A DNA stretch of 64,000 nt from Candidatus Dadabacteria bacterium. Its GTDB lineage: Bacteria > Desulfobacterota_D > UBA1144 > Nemesobacterales > Nemesobacteraceae. The notes beneath the pieces were generated by a model. It did no database searches and was not told the origin of the DNA. It was given only the letters and a program-made list of their open reading frames with translations. A program made the translations under genes and the position numbers. The DNA lies in the NCBI GenBank assembly GCA_028823955.1, contig JAPPFE010000001.1:1-64000 (forward strand). Reading direction: 5' to 3'. How positions within the stretch are numbered: the stretch's first letter is position 1; each line of letters begins with the position of its first letter. This document shows, in pieces, positions 44,097 to 54,102 of this stretch.

Positions 44097-44762
44097 TCAC
44101 TCAACATATATTCTGGCTGAGTATCCCCGCTTCCTCAAAACTACGCGAAGCGTCTCGGCGTCTTTCCTTTTCTTGAACCTGCCAACCCTCACCCTGTAAT
44201 AAGTATCCCCCTCAAAGGCAAAAGATTCCACCCTCACATCCTCGTCCGTGACACGCGAAAGCTTTCTTTTGAGTTCATTGGCCGCCGCCTTGCTTCGAAA
44301 AGAGCCGGCTTGGACTGTGTAGAGGGAGACAAAAAGGCTTTCTGACCTTTCAGAGGGTGTCGACAGCACTTCTACTTTCACTTCCACAACACCACTTCTA
44401 ACAAGTCCGATGGCTTCCGCGGCCGCATATGAGAGATCTATCACCCTGCCCCTTATGTAAGGACCCCTGTCATTTATCCTGACCCTTACCTGCCTACCAT
44501 TCTCGCGATTGGTAACACGCACGACGGTACCAAAAGGAAGCTCCTTGTGCGCCGCGGTATAGGCATTTCTATTGAATACCTCGCCACTTGCGGACCTCTT
44601 GCCATGTTCCTTGTCCCCGTACCAGGAAGCCTTGCCGTACTGTACGGTATGCGTCGACTTGGGCCGCTGAAAATCCCGGCTTTCCCACTTTGGGGAACCT
44701 GAAGAAAAAGAGCAACCGACCGCAAAAAACGCAATCAAGACGGCGAATCTGACCCAGATCAT
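44097..44762 (-). CDS. rlpA: RlpA-like septal ring lytic transglycosylase lipoprotein
   Basis: RlpA, 221 aa, cleaves denuded glycan strands at the septum. The lipoprotein signal ends at FAVGC (Cys17). The DPBB domain carries GKASWYGDKEHGKRSASGE, LPFGTVVRVTN and RINDRGPYIRGRVIDLSYAAA (catalytic Asp). A C-terminal SPOR domain (about 143-220, YTVQAGSFRSKAAANELKR) binds septal peptidoglycan. It precedes panB by 37 bp. Confidence 0.93.
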   Translation of the reverse strand: MIWVRFAVLIAFFAVGCSFSSGSPKWESRDFQRPKSTHTVQYGKASWYGDKEHGKRSASGEVFNRNAYTAAHKELPFGTVVRVTNRENGRQVRVRINDRGPYIRGRVIDLSYAAAEAIGLVRSGVVEVKVEVLSTPSERSESLFVSLYTVQAGSFRSKAAANELKRKLSRVTDEDVRVESFAFEGDTYYRVRVGRFKKRKDAETLRVVLRKRGYSARIYVE

Positions 44763-44893
44763 AAGGTTCTATTTTACCATAACGGATTCCCTCGCAGACA
44801 CCGACATGCCGGAAATACCCGTTTTACCGGCCGCAGTCTTGAGATTATAAGCGGTTATAATAAAATAGTGCCACCAAAAAACAGGCAGATACG

Positions 44894-46090
44894 ATGAACC
44901 GGCCGGATTATAATTTTTCCCTGATAAACCGACTTCCCCCTTACGTGCTAGGCGTAGTCAACGAACTTAAACACAAAGCACGCGCCAGAGGAGAGGATAT
45001 AATCGACCTCGGCATGGGGAACCCTGATCAGGCAACGCCGGACCACATAGTGGAGAAACTGCGCGAGGCAGTAAGTGAACCCAGAAACCACAGATACTCC
45101 GCTTCCGCCGGATTGCCCAAACTTCGTCTGGCCATAACCGACTGGTACAGAAGAAAATACGATGTTGACCTTGACCCGGATTCCGAAGCCGTCGTCACGA
45201 TAGGATCAAAAGAAGGCATATCGCATTTAATGGTCTCCATACTCTCCCCAGGAGATATGGCGATAGTTCCAAATCCCTCCTACCCGATACACAGCTACTC
45301 CGTAATCATAGCAAGAGGAGACACTCACAGTTGCCCCATGGGGAAGAAAGAAGACTTGATACAGTCAATAGAAAAAGCGATAAAGGAAGTGTGGCCAAAA
45401 CCCAAAGTCCTTATTCTTTCATTTCCCAACAACCCGACAACACAAGTCATGGACCTTGATTTCTTCGAGAAAATCTGTGACCTGGCACGTGAGACGGGTC
45501 TTATAGTAGTGCATGATCTGGTTTACGCAGAGCTGTGTTATGACGGATACAAGGCCCCGAGCATAATGCAGGTAAAGGGAGCCAAAGACGTTGCGGTGGA
45601 ATTCTATTCACTTTCCAAAACCTACAGCATGCCCGGCTGGAGGGTAGGCTTCATGGTGGGAAATCCAGAAATCGTCTCCGCGCTCAAAAGGATAAAAAGT
45701 TACCTTGACTACGGAATATTCCAGCCGATCCAGATAGCCGCAATTACCGCTCTCAACGGACCTCAGGAACCTGTAGAGCGCATAAGGGAAACCTACAGGT
45801 CCAGAAGAGACAAGCTGATCGAATCATTCGCAAGGGCTGGATGGGAAATCCCAAAACCGAAAGCCACTATGTTCGTATGGGCACAGATACCTGAAGAGTT
45901 TGCGGAAATGGGGTCGCTTGAATTCTCGAAACTTCTTATAGAGAAATCAAAAGTCGCCGTATCCCCCGGAGTGGGATTCGGAAACTACGGAGAGGGATTC
46001 GTAAGACTTGCGCTTGTTGAGAACGAAAACAGAATAACTCAGGCGGCAAGGGGAGTTAGGAAGCTTCTTCAGGGCGCCCACGGCTACTAA
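44894..46090 (+). CDS. Class I/II aminotransferase (AlaC-like alanine transaminase)
   Basis: A 398-aa PLP enzyme. The N-terminus ([42 protein letters not shown]) is characteristic of AlaC-type glutamate-pyruvate transaminases. The PLP lysine is K242 in [15 protein letters not shown], and [10 protein letters not shown] supplies the cofactor-contact Asn. LL-diaminopimelate aminotransferase is a close alternative. It is convergent with the Omp85 gene, and the stops overlap by 4 bp. Confidence 0.9.
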   Translation: MNRPDYNFSLINRLPPYVLGVVNELKHKARARGEDIIDLGMGNPDQATPDHIVEKLREAVSEPRNHRYSASAGLPKLRLAITDWYRRKYDVDLDPDSEAVVTIGSKEGISHLMVSILSPGDMAIVPNPSYPIHSYSVIIARGDTHSCPMGKKEDLIQSIEKAIKEVWPKPKVLILSFPNNPTTQVMDLDFFEKICDLARETGLIVVHDLVYAELCYDGYKAPSIMQVKGAKDVAVEFYSLSKTYSMPGWRVGFMVGNPEIVSALKRIKSYLDYGIFQPIQIAAITALNGPQEPVERIRETYRSRRDKLIESFARAGWEIPKPKATMFVWAQIPEEFAEMGSLEFSKLLIEKSKVAVSPGVGFGNYGEGFVRLALVENENRITQAARGVRKLLQGAHGY

Positions 46091-47988
46091 AAAGCCTGCC
46101 CTATGCTTATAAAAATCTTGAATCTGTCGTCTCTTTCCTCATCCTCGGGGTTTAGAAGGTAGCCGAAATCCGCCCTGATCGGCCCGATAATAGTATGGTA
46201 TCTCAATCCGGCACCGGCCGCGTACTTCAGGTTGGAAGCACTGAAACCGAAACTCTTTGAATAAACATTTCCGTAATCGAAGAAAATTACTGCTCCAAGC
46301 TTGTTAAAAAGCCCGAAGCGGGCTTCAGCGTTGCCAATGATCATAGAGTTGCCCCCAAGAGGATCCCGATCCGAATTAAGCGGACTCAGATGCTGAAATG
46401 AATAACCCCTCATGCTTGCACTGCCTCCGGCGAAGAATCTTTTGAAGATCGGCACGTCAAGCGGGTCAGTCCCCCCAAGTGTGCTTATATTTCCAATCGT
46501 CGCCCTTTTTCCCAGAACGATCCCGGAAACACTCTTGTAGTATCTTAACTCGGCCAGAAACTTCAGGTAATCGGTGCGGGCGGAGCTAGTGGTCTGAATC
46601 GGTCTTTCCATGAAGAAAAACAGCCGCATTCCACTGGTAGGATTTATAAGGCTGTCAGTCAGGTCATACTCAATTCCCAGATCAACAACCGTCAGGAAAA
46701 CGCTGTCGCGGGCACTTTCAATCGGCGTTCTTACCACCTGAGAGTCTATATCCGCAAATACGACGTTCAGGGAACTGAAAAGTGTGAGATAATCAAAAAA
46801 CTCCTTGGACAAGGTACTGTTGAAATCGAAACTCAAGCCCTCATAGCCCGGGAAATCATCCCTTCTCACGTCAAGCAAAAAAGTAAGACTGGAATTTCTG
46901 CCGACTAAGTGGGGCTGATCAAGTCTGGCCAGTAAACCCCGTGTCAGGGATGAATAACTGGAAGTGACCTGAAGGGTCCTTCCGCCGTCAAAAAAATTCC
47001 TCTGGCTCCAAGATAGCTGCGCCCTTAGATTGTCCTCCGTGGCGTATCCAACTCCAAGCCTTATCGTTCCGAGTTTCCTTTCAGTAACGCTGTATATAGT
47101 CCGAACCTCGAAGTTCCGCTCGTCGTATTCAGTATCCACTATAACGGAATTGAAAAGTCCGGTTTCAAAAATGTTCGCCCGCGATTTCTGAGTCTCTTTG
47201 AGAGAAAACAGGTCCCCTTGCTCGTACTCTATCTCCCGCTCGAGAAGTCTGGTGGCAATATCGGAATTTCCCCTGAACATCACGTCGCCGAAATAATATT
47301 CCTGGCCCGGATCGATGATGAATTCAACATTAACCTCTCTGCTCCTCAGGCTCACAATCGCTTCGGATTTTACATCCGCCAGAGGATAACCCCTATCGGA
47401 GAACAACTCCGTGATAAGAACTTTTGACCTCTGGTAGCTTATCTGGGAAAAAGGTTTCCCCTCTTCCAAGAGGATTACCTCGGCGATATCGGAGACGTAA
47501 TCGTCCGGGTGGTTACCAAGAACTGCTATGTTCAAAGTCTTCACTATTACGGGGTCCCCTTGCTCCACCCTTATTTCTATATCCACTTTTCGGTTTCCAT
47601 CCCGGAAATCTAAGGTATGGGTTACTGTGGAACCGTAATAACCATGTTCCCTGAGAACCTGCTCTATTCTTTTTATATCGTCCTCAAGGAACTGCTCGTT
47701 GAATTCCGGACGTTCTCTCCAAGGTCTCCTTGAGGGAAAAGGAGTTATCATGGAGTCCTTTATTCTCTCGAGTTCTATGTCTTTTAACCCCTTTATCTTG
47801 ATCCCGGAGATAAAAACCGTTTCGTCTTCCTCGGCTCTAACATCCAAAGCCAAGGGGAAAAGGACGAGAAGAAAAAAAAGCCCCGAGAGCAAAAAGGCGA
47901 CGCTTTGAGGTATGCAAAGGAGTTCGCGCGGGAAGTTGCTGCTATAGTTGCGGTCAGAAAAAGAAGATATAGGACTATCCATTTCCAT
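46087..47988 (-). CDS. Omp85 family outer-membrane protein (TamA/BamA-like)
   Basis: A 633-aa outer-membrane protein: a signal sequence ending near VRAEED, three POTRA domains (about 40-285) and a 16-strand barrel with the conserved F-A-G-G-S-x-S-M-R-G-Y at the loop 6 tip, ending in IFISIGQAF with a terminal Phe. Three POTRAs and the overall length point to TamA rather than BamA, which has five. I use ATG 47988; the open frame continues to 48165 but its extra 59 residues look non-coding. No tamB is next to it. Confidence 0.85.
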   Translation of the reverse strand: MEMDSPISSFSDRNYSSNFPRELLCIPQSVAFLLSGLFFLLVLFPLALDVRAEEDETVFISGIKIKGLKDIELERIKDSMITPFPSRRPWRERPEFNEQFLEDDIKRIEQVLREHGYYGSTVTHTLDFRDGNRKVDIEIRVEQGDPVIVKTLNIAVLGNHPDDYVSDIAEVILLEEGKPFSQISYQRSKVLITELFSDRGYPLADVKSEAIVSLRSREVNVEFIIDPGQEYYFGDVMFRGNSDIATRLLEREIEYEQGDLFSLKETQKSRANIFETGLFNSVIVDTEYDERNFEVRTIYSVTERKLGTIRLGVGYATEDNLRAQLSWSQRNFFDGGRTLQVTSSYSSLTRGLLARLDQPHLVGRNSSLTFLLDVRRDDFPGYEGLSFDFNSTLSKEFFDYLTLFSSLNVVFADIDSQVVRTPIESARDSVFLTVVDLGIEYDLTDSLINPTSGMRLFFFMERPIQTTSSARTDYLKFLAELRYYKSVSGIVLGKRATIGNISTLGGTDPLDVPIFKRFFAGGSASMRGYSFQHLSPLNSDRDPLGGNSMIIGNAEARFGLFNKLGAVIFFDYGNVYSKSFGFSASNLKYAAGAGLRYHTIIGPIRADFGYLLNPEDEERDDRFKIFISIGQAF

Positions 47989-48267
47989 TAATGTTAACAA
48001 GGACAAATTGACTTTGACAAGAACAAACCGAAAAAACCGGCGGGTTAGAAACAGACGCAGACACTTTAGCTGTACAAGAATCAACGATAACCGGCCGTGC
48101 GCGTAAAACCACATGCAGAGCGATTCCGGACCAGGAGACAATTGACAAAATTGCCGAACCCGCACCGCCTAAGAAGCAGCAATTCGCATGTATAGCGGGA
48201 AAAAACAAGACCGCTTATACATAATAATACGGCAATATGATATTATTTTTACCGAGGTCGTTTAACC

Positions 48268-48588
48268 ATGGAGCTTTTGTTGCTCATTCTGTTTGTCCTG
48301 GTCGGATTTTTCGCCGGCACATATATACTGGGGACTTTCTTCTCCCTTGTTTTCATGCAGTTGCCGGAGGTCTTCAGATCAAGGGCCAGTGGGAGTTCTG
48401 AAGTGCCTGTACAGAGGCTTGCGCATCTAATTTTGGAAACCATAGGGTGGTTCCTGCTACTTCTCTCGCTTATATTCCTAGTAAACAAGTACCTTGCCGG
48501 CTATCAGAAGCTTTTTCTCTGCGGTATATACGTAGCCTTGGCTTTCCACATAGGAACGCTTCTGAACCTTTACGGAAGACCTTCGTAA
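48268..48588 (+). CDS. Small membrane protein of unknown function, 106 aa
   Basis: A 106-aa hydrophobic protein with three predicted helices (about 2-32, 58-75, 82-100) separated by a short loop FRSRASGSSEVPVQR. GAGG lies 11 bases before ATG 48268. It is divergent from the Omp85 gene and convergent with the next hypothetical. I recognise no family. Confidence 0.6.
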   Translation: MELLLLILFVLVGFFAGTYILGTFFSLVFMQLPEVFRSRASGSSEVPVQRLAHLILETIGWFLLLLSLIFLVNKYLAGYQKLFLCGIYVALAFHIGTLLNLYGRPS

Positions 48589-48727
48589 AGCGCAAAGAGA
48601 AAAACAGGGAGGACCGCGTCGCTTTCTCGTGCTGTGTGAGTATAGACGTGCTCTCAAATTCAACTAATCCAGTTTTTTACTCGAGGCAGGTCGCAAGACC
48701 CAAGGGAAAAACCACTGTTTTTACGGG

Positions 48728-49348
48728 CTAGCGCTTTTTCTGCGCTGAAAAGTTACTATCAATAAACATCTGCCTGGCAGGATCTCCTGGATCCTCCCTG
48801 CGTTTGCGGCGCAGATCCTTCGCCGTCTTTTTTTCCAGAACAGGTTTATGAATATATTCAATTTCTATTGTTCTTTTTTTAGAGTTCACGTTTGCAAGTA
48901 CTACTGTGTCCGAAAGATTCCACGACAGAACCTCGTAAGAGAACATCTTCTCCCGCTCGAAAGCGTCGCCGAGAACATTAGCAAGATCACCGACAAGTTC
49001 GCTTTTTGCGAACGCAAAACGGGTCTCATCCTCAAAACTGAATAAGATGGAACTTGACATAAGATTGTCTTTATAAAATTCAAGCCGGGTTTCATGGTCG
49101 GGCGGCGGGTCAAGAGCAACTCCGGACAAGGAACCGTCCAGAACGACTTTTCGTAGATCGTTTGAGTACTCGCGATCAGAAATAACCTTGAGTTTGGAAG
49201 ATTCGATCAGATTAAGTGCGTCTTTTTTAGAAATCCCGAATTCAAAACCGTGAGGAATCCTGAGATTCACTTGGCTTCCCTCAAGAGGAAAGGGAAAGAA
49301 GAAGCAAACTGAAAAAATAAGCGTCAGCCAAATTCTCGCGCAATGCAT
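48728..49348 (-). CDS. Exported hypothetical protein, 206 aa
   Basis: A 206-aa protein with a signal peptide (MHCARIWLTLIFSVCFFFPFPLEGS). The start at ATG 49348 is chosen because it begins directly at the signal; the frame extends to 49441 without support. The mature part begins RIPHGFEFGISKKDALNLIESS, a pattern seen in small periplasmic proteins that pair a beta strand with a helix, and ends in a very basic tail (KKTAKDLRRKRRED). The function is unknown. It is divergent from the LOG-like gene. Confidence 0.65.
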   Translation of the reverse strand: MHCARIWLTLIFSVCFFFPFPLEGSQVNLRIPHGFEFGISKKDALNLIESSKLKVISDREYSNDLRKVVLDGSLSGVALDPPPDHETRLEFYKDNLMSSSILFSFEDETRFAFAKSELVGDLANVLGDAFEREKMFSYEVLSWNLSDTVVLANVNSKKRTIEIEYIHKPVLEKKTAKDLRRKRREDPGDPARQMFIDSNFSAQKKR

Positions 49349-49453
49349 AAGGTTTTCCCGTGATATAAATCGCTTAAACCCGTGGTATACTTTGGGACCT
49401 GTGATTCTAACTGTTTTATACAAGCTTGTTAAACGCAGCACGGTGAAACTTTA

Positions 49454-49921
49454 ATGGAAACGATCATAGGAGTAATCGGAGCAGCTAACGCAAGTGAGAA
49501 GGAAGAAAAAACTTCGGAAGAGGTCGGAGTTCTTATTGCCAAAGGGGATTGTTTTCTGCTTTGCGGCGGAATGGGAGGAGTTATGGAAGCCGCGTGCCGA
49601 GGAGCAAAATCAGCCGGAGGCACCACAATCGGGATCCTCCCCGGACCCGAAGCCTCCTTGGCCAACAGATTCATCGACATACCAATAGTTACAGGGATGG
49701 GTGAAGCAAGAAACGTGATAGTAGCAAAGTCAAGCCATTCTATAATCGCCATTGGAGGCAGTTTCGGCACCCTGTCGGAGATATCGTTCGCACTTAAGTC
49801 CGGAATTCCCGTTATCGGGCTTGACACCTGGGATGTCTCTGAGGAAATTATCAAATGCGAAACCCCGGAAGAAGCAGTGAGAACAGCCTTTGAGCTATCC
49901 TCCCTCAGGAAAAGGGCCTGA
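49454..49921 (+). CDS. LOG-like Rossmann protein (TIGR00725 family)
   Basis: A 155-aa protein of the SLOG/LOG group. IIGVIGAANASEKEEKTSEEVGVLIAK begins the Rossmann fold. LLCGGMGGVMEAACRGAKSAGG carries the GGxGGxMEA nucleotide-binding motif, and IAIGGSFGTLSEIS the GGxGTxxE motif. Relatives hydrolyse nucleoside monophosphates (cytokinin-activating LOG) or act as nucleotide sensors. It overlaps apt by 1 bp (TGATG), a link to purine salvage that fits a nucleotide-processing role. Confidence 0.85.
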   Translation: METIIGVIGAANASEKEEKTSEEVGVLIAKGDCFLLCGGMGGVMEAACRGAKSAGGTTIGILPGPEASLANRFIDIPIVTGMGEARNVIVAKSSHSIIAIGGSFGTLSEISFALKSGIPVIGLDTWDVSEEIIKCETPEEAVRTAFELSSLRKRA

Positions 49922-50478
49922 TGAAAACCTCCCCGAACAAGCAAAAAGAAATGGCACTGGAAGAGATAGGAAGTTACATAAGACGCGTTCCCGATTTCCC
50001 GAGCAAGGGAATACTTTTCTACGATATAACCACGCTGATTAAAAACGCCGGAGCTTTTCAAAAATCCGTTGACATGATGGCGGAAATGCTCGCCGGCAAG
50101 GAGATAACCTCATTTGTCGCGCCCGAGAGCCGAGGTTTTATCTTCGCTTCCGCCTTATCCTATAAGCTTGGAAAAGAATTGATCCTAGTGAGGAAGCCCG
50201 GCAAGTTGCCAAGCGACACCGCAAGCGTTTCATATGACCTTGAGTATGGAAAAGACGTTCTGGAAATTCACAAAGACGCGATAAACGGTAAAAGCAGAGC
50301 AGTAATCGTCGATGATCTCCTGGCCACGGGGGGGACAGCGCACAGTACCGGGCGCCTAGTGGAAGAACTAGGCGGAAGCGTCGCCGGGTACCTCTTTCTT
50401 GTAGAACTTACGGGACTCAAGGGGGCCGAGGCTCTTTCCCCCCACCCGGTCTGGTCCCTACTTAAAATGCCGGGGTAA
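49921..50478 (+). CDS. apt: Adenine phosphoribosyltransferase
   Basis: Apt, 185 aa, converts adenine and PRPP to AMP. The N-terminus IRRVPDFPSKGILFYDITTLI and ESRGFIFASALSYKLG are family patterns, and the PRPP loop is VIVDDLLATGGTAHSTGRLVE at about 126-146. It starts within the stop of the LOG-like gene and ends 3 bp before aroB. Confidence 0.95.
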   Translation: MKTSPNKQKEMALEEIGSYIRRVPDFPSKGILFYDITTLIKNAGAFQKSVDMMAEMLAGKEITSFVAPESRGFIFASALSYKLGKELILVRKPGKLPSDTASVSYDLEYGKDVLEIHKDAINGKSRAVIVDDLLATGGTAHSTGRLVEELGGSVAGYLFLVELTGLKGAEALSPHPVWSLLKMPG

Positions 50479-50481
50479 AAA

Positions 50482-51582
50482 TTGAAAAAGATACAAGTCA
50501 AAGTCAGGTCAAACGAAGATAACTCCTATGAAATCCTGATCGGCCAAGGTCTTCTGAGCCAGATTGCCGGCGATCTGGTCGAGGCATCCATAGCTCATTC
50601 CCATGCCCTAGTAACCGATTCAAACGTGGCGGATCTCTATGGAGCAAAACTTCTGAGCGATCTTGGGGAAGTGCTCCCAGAAGTCAGTATGATTGTTTTT
50701 CCGGCGGGAGAGCAAAGCAAAACCAGAGAAATCAAGTCCTTCATAGAAGACAAGATGCTCGAATCGGGATTCGGCAGGGATTCTTCGGTCATAGCACTCG
50801 GCGGCGGGGTCGTGGGAGATATAGCAGGATTCGTGGCCGCCACTTACATGAGGGGAGTACCCTGCGTTCAGGTGCCGACAAGCCTAGTTGCCTGCGTTGA
50901 CAGTTCGGTGGGAGGAAAAACTGCTGTAGACACCCCTCACGGAAAAAACCTCATCGGTTCCTTCTATCAACCATGGCGGGTGTATGTGGACACAGACATG
51001 CTTAAAACCCTTGAACCGAAGCAACTCGCGGAGGGACTCGCCGAAATAATTAAATACGGTGTAATAAGGAGTGAGAATTTCTTCCAGTACCTAGAAGCAA
51101 ATATCGAGAAAGTCTACGAATTCGACGACGCTACGCTGCTCGAGGTGATAGAGACAAGCTGCAGAATCAAGGCGGAAGTGGTCGAGAAGGACGAAAAGGA
51201 GCAGAACCTGCGGAAAATCCTTAATTTCGGACACACGGTCGGCCACGCAATCGAGCAACTATCCGACTATACAATCTCCCACGGAGAAGCGATTTCCGCG
51301 GGAATGGCAATTGAGGGAAAAATCGCTCTGGGTGAAACAGGGTGGAGCGAAGAAGAACAGGAAAGGCTCACCCTTCTTCTGCAGAGAGCGGGACTTCCTA
51401 CTGAGCCTCCACGCGGGGTAAACGTGGGGAAAATAATCGACGTCATGAAGATCGACAAGAAAGCCAGAAAAGGCAAGATAGAAATGTCGCTTCCCGAGTG
51501 CATAGGCAAGATGAAAGAACATAAGGGAGATTACGGAATAAAGATCGGGGAGCAGACCATAATTTCCGCTTTCAGATCCTGA
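50482..51582 (+). CDS. aroB: 3-dehydroquinate synthase
   Basis: AroB, 366 aa, makes 3-dehydroquinate from DAHP. ALGGGVVGDIAGFVAATYMRG, VPTSLVACVDSSVGGKTAVD and LNFGHTVGHAIEQL with the zinc His residues are present. The start codon is TTG at 50482, right where the conserved N-terminal strand begins and with GGGG upstream; no ATG fits. trmB follows after 8 bp. Confidence 0.96.
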   Translation: MKKIQVKVRSNEDNSYEILIGQGLLSQIAGDLVEASIAHSHALVTDSNVADLYGAKLLSDLGEVLPEVSMIVFPAGEQSKTREIKSFIEDKMLESGFGRDSSVIALGGGVVGDIAGFVAATYMRGVPCVQVPTSLVACVDSSVGGKTAVDTPHGKNLIGSFYQPWRVYVDTDMLKTLEPKQLAEGLAEIIKYGVIRSENFFQYLEANIEKVYEFDDATLLEVIETSCRIKAEVVEKDEKEQNLRKILNFGHTVGHAIEQLSDYTISHGEAISAGMAIEGKIALGETGWSEEEQERLTLLLQRAGLPTEPPRGVNVGKIIDVMKIDKKARKGKIEMSLPECIGKMKEHKGDYGIKIGEQTIISAFRS

Positions 51583-51590
51583 CACGGAAA

Positions 51591-52199
51591 ATGAAGTTAA
51601 CCGACCCCGCGGTGGACATCTCTTTGTTTTCGCTTCCCATCGGCAAAAAAGACATCTTCTGCGACGAAAAACCCCTAATACTTGAGATTGGCTTTGGAGA
51701 AGGAGAATTTCTCATAAACGCAGCGCAGTGCGACGCAAGCAGAAACTACCTTGGTATCGAGATCAAGAGAGGAAGATTTCGAAAAGCGGTGCGTGCTGCG
51801 GAAGAGCTCTCCCTGGAAAACTTAAAATTCCTCCACGTTGAAGCTGAGATCGCACTCAGACAGGTCTTCAGAGAAAGAATGTTTGATCTTGTCTTGGTGA
51901 ACTTCCCCGACCCCTGGCCGAAGAAAAGACATTCAAAACACAGAATGTTCAACCGGGAATTTATAAGCTGCCTGGCAAAAGTGCTTACGAGAAGCGGGAG
52001 GACCGTAATAAAGACCGATCAGTTGAGCTACATTGAGCAGATAGTGTCCGAATTCAAAAGAAGTCGCCTGTTCCGTCCCGTGCACCCTCCACCCGGTTTC
52101 GTCGAGGCTCGAAGAGGAGAAACAGAAACGAAATTCGAAAAACATTTCAGGGAAGCTTCGCAAAAGATATTCAGCGCCGTTTTTCTAAATCTTCCCTAG
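51591..52199 (+). CDS. trmB: tRNA (guanine-N7-)-methyltransferase
   Basis: TrmB, 202 aa, methylates G46 in the tRNA variable loop. The SAM motif ILEIGFGEGEFLINAA, the NYLGIEIKRGR segment and the diagnostic NFPDPWPKKRHSKHRM are present, ending with TKFEKHF. It lies 8 bp after aroB in the same direction. Confidence 0.95.
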   Translation: MKLTDPAVDISLFSLPIGKKDIFCDEKPLILEIGFGEGEFLINAAQCDASRNYLGIEIKRGRFRKAVRAAEELSLENLKFLHVEAEIALRQVFRERMFDLVLVNFPDPWPKKRHSKHRMFNREFISCLAKVLTRSGRTVIKTDQLSYIEQIVSEFKRSRLFRPVHPPPGFVEARRGETETKFEKHFREASQKIFSAVFLNLP

Positions 52200-52219
52200 C
52201 AAACAGGCTCAATACGTCG

Positions 52220-52264
52220 ATATGTAAATACATTATAATTGACATTAAGGATGTATTTATATAT
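52220..52264. promoter_or_regulatory. Large inverted repeat over the DAHP synthase promoter (putative operator)
   Basis: ATATGTAAATACAT (52220-52233) and ATGTATTTATATAT (52251-52264) are 14-bp arms matching at 13 of 14 positions, with a perfect 9-bp inner core, separated by 17 bp. The spacer contains the -35 hexamer and the right arm reaches the first bases of the -10. A dimeric regulator bound here would occlude polymerase. Confidence 0.6.
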
Positions 52265-52267
52265 TAA
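52239..52267 (+). promoter_or_regulatory. Promoter of the DAHP synthase gene
   Basis: TTGACA at 52239-52244 and TATTAA at 52262-52267 with optimal 17-bp spacing. Start near 52274, leader about 31 nt with GGAGG before the ATG at 52305. Confidence 0.7.
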
Positions 52268-52304
52268 GTTTGTCCGTTCCGCACAAAATATGGAGGTTTT
52301 TTAA

Positions 52305-53324
52305 ATGATAGTAGTAATGAAGCAAAAGGCGACCAAGGAAGATATAGACAAGGTCAAATCCGTCATAAAAGAACTTGGCTATTCGCCGCATCCAATCGAG
52401 GGAATTCTCAGGACTGTCATCGGAGTGGTCGGAGATGATAGAGGAAAGCCGCATGATCTCGACGTTCTCAAACAGCTACAGGGAGTCGAAAAGGTCGTTC
52501 CTGTGCTTCAGCCCTACAAGCTAACAAGCAGGGAAGTGAACGATGAAACCTCCGTTTTCAATGTGGAAGGCGTTACAGTAGGGGACAGGAATATCCCCAT
52601 AATCGCAGGACCGTGCTCGGTTGAGAGCGAAGAACAGATAATGACAATTGCAGCTTCCATAAAAGATTCAGGGGCGTCAATGCTCAGAGGCGGCGCGTTT
52701 AAGCCCAGAACTTCTCCCTATTCTTTCCAGGGTCTTGGAAAAGAGGGACTGGAACTTCTCATCAAGGCAAAAGAAGTGACCGGACTGCCCATAGTAACCG
52801 AAATAATGAGCCCGGATGACCTTGAACTGGTCGAGGAATACGCAGATGTGCTTCAGATCGGAGCGAGAAATTCCCAAAACTACTCGCTTTTAAGACATGT
52901 CGGCAAATCAAAAAAGGCCGTCCTGCTAAAACGGGGGATGTCAACAACCATAAACGAATTTCTCATGTGCGCAGAGTATATACTGTCGGAGGGCAACAGT
53001 AACGTAATGCTCTGCGAACGCGGGATAAGGACCTTTGAGACCGCGACCAGAAATACTTTTGACCTGAACGCTATCCCGGTACTCAAGGAAAAGACCCACC
53101 TGCCTGTTTTCGCCGACCCTAGCCATGGAACCGGCTACTGGCAGTACGTAATTCCAGTAACCTTAGCCTCAATAGCCGCCGGAGCGGACGGAGTAATTGT
53201 CGAGGTTCATAACAACCCGGAGATCGCCGTTAGTGACGGAGCTCAGTCGCTTAAACCGAAAACATTCAAAAACCTGATGGAAAAAGCTGCCCCCGTTGCC
53301 GAAGCCATTGGAAGAAGCATTTAG
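52305..53324 (+). CDS. aroF: 3-deoxy-7-phosphoheptulonate synthase (type I-beta, with N-terminal regulatory domain)
   Basis: A 339-aa DAHP synthase that commits erythrose-4-phosphate and PEP to aromatic synthesis. The first ~70 residues form a ferredoxin-like regulatory domain as in Thermotoga-type enzymes, where it mediates feedback inhibition by aromatic amino acids. The barrel follows with [14 protein letters not shown] (metal Cys), [37 protein letters not shown] and [18 protein letters not shown] lies before the ATG. A palindrome over the promoter suggests transcriptional control as well. Confidence 0.95.
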   Translation: MIVVMKQKATKEDIDKVKSVIKELGYSPHPIEGILRTVIGVVGDDRGKPHDLDVLKQLQGVEKVVPVLQPYKLTSREVNDETSVFNVEGVTVGDRNIPIIAGPCSVESEEQIMTIAASIKDSGASMLRGGAFKPRTSPYSFQGLGKEGLELLIKAKEVTGLPIVTEIMSPDDLELVEEYADVLQIGARNSQNYSLLRHVGKSKKAVLLKRGMSTTINEFLMCAEYILSEGNSNVMLCERGIRTFETATRNTFDLNAIPVLKEKTHLPVFADPSHGTGYWQYVIPVTLASIAAGADGVIVEVHNNPEIAVSDGAQSLKPKTFKNLMEKAAPVAEAIGRSI

Positions 53325-53338
53325 AGATTTCTCGGATC

Positions 53339-53941
53339 TCAGAAGGAAATCAGGACTTTTCTTCCACTAAGAGTCAGTTTTCCCTCGCAGAAAAGCCTTA
53401 TGGCTTCAGGCAGTATCCTGTGTTCCTCAGCATGGACTTTCTCAAGCAGAGTCTCTTCCGTATCTTCCTCCGTAACCGGAACAACGGCCTGAAGAATAAT
53501 GGGACCCGCGTCAACTTCCTCTCTCACGAAGTGGACTGTGCAACCCGTTTGTTTCACTCCGTAGTCAAGTGCCTGTCTTACTGAATTTGTTCCCGGAAAA
53601 GAAGGAAGCAGGGAAGGATGAATGTTGATGATACGGTTCGCGAAACGGCCTAAGAAATAAGGAGTAAGTATCCTCATAAATCCGGCAAGTACGACAAGGC
53701 CTATGTCATATCTGTCGATTTTCGCGACTATCTGTCTTTCGAACTCTTCCCTTGATTCAAAATCCCTGCTGTCTACGAGTTCCACGGGAATACCGTGTTT
53801 CCTAGCCCTCTCAATCGCCATGACTCCAGGAGTATCACAGGCAACCACGGCTATATTTGCGGATTCTATGCCGGAATCTATTACCGCCTGAAGATTTGTT
53901 CCGCTTCCGGAAACAAACACGGCAACGTTGGTCTTTGACAT
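53339..53941 (-). CDS. purN: Phosphoribosylglycinamide formyltransferase
   Basis: PurN, 200 aa, transfers formyl from 10-formyl-THF to GAR in purine synthesis. VAVFVSGSGTNLQAVIDSG, VLAGFMRILTPYFL and the catalytic region RIINIHPSLLPSFPG (Asn, His) with the downstream Asp (EEVDAGPII) are present. ATG 53941 is preferred to an in-frame GTG at 53950; neither has a clear ribosome site. It lies 40 bp downstream of the 5S gene on the same strand. Confidence 0.94.
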   Translation of the reverse strand: MSKTNVAVFVSGSGTNLQAVIDSGIESANIAVVACDTPGVMAIERARKHGIPVELVDSRDFESREEFERQIVAKIDRYDIGLVVLAGFMRILTPYFLGRFANRIINIHPSLLPSFPGTNSVRQALDYGVKQTGCTVHFVREEVDAGPIILQAVVPVTEEDTEETLLEKVHAEEHRILPEAIRLFCEGKLTLSGRKVLISF

Positions 53942-53980
53942 CGCAGGCACCGGAAACTTGAGAAAGCAAGGGAAGAAAAA

Positions 53981-54093
53981 AGGGCAGCCACCTACTTTCC
54001 CACTCCTGAAAGGAGCAGTATCATCGGCCTATAAGGACTTAACTTCCGGGTTCGGGATGGGACCGGGTGCTTCCCCTTCAGCATAGCCACCCT
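53981..54093 (-). rRNA. rrf: 5S ribosomal RNA, solitary copy
   Basis: A complete 5S gene of about 113 nt. Its ends pair in helix I (AGGGTGGC with GGCTGCCCT read inward, eight pairs including two G-U). Internal 5S landmarks are CCCATCCCGAACCCGGAAGTTAAG and the loop E region GATGATACTGC. Six T residues follow at once (53981-53976), so helix I plus the T run can end transcription. No 16S, 23S or tRNA gene is near; neighbours are rpoD and purN. Confidence 0.93.
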
Positions 54094-54102
54094 AGAAAAA
54101 AG

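Noticed and set aside
47989-48165. 59-codon N-terminal extension of the Omp85 gene
   Set aside because: It would put a Cys/Arg-rich sequence before a good signal peptide, and no ribosome site supports the distal start.
52220-52264. TyrR or TrpR operator identity for the aroF palindrome
   Set aside because: The arms do not match TGTAAA-N6-TTTACA or the TrpR operator beyond short coincidences; no regulator gene is nearby.
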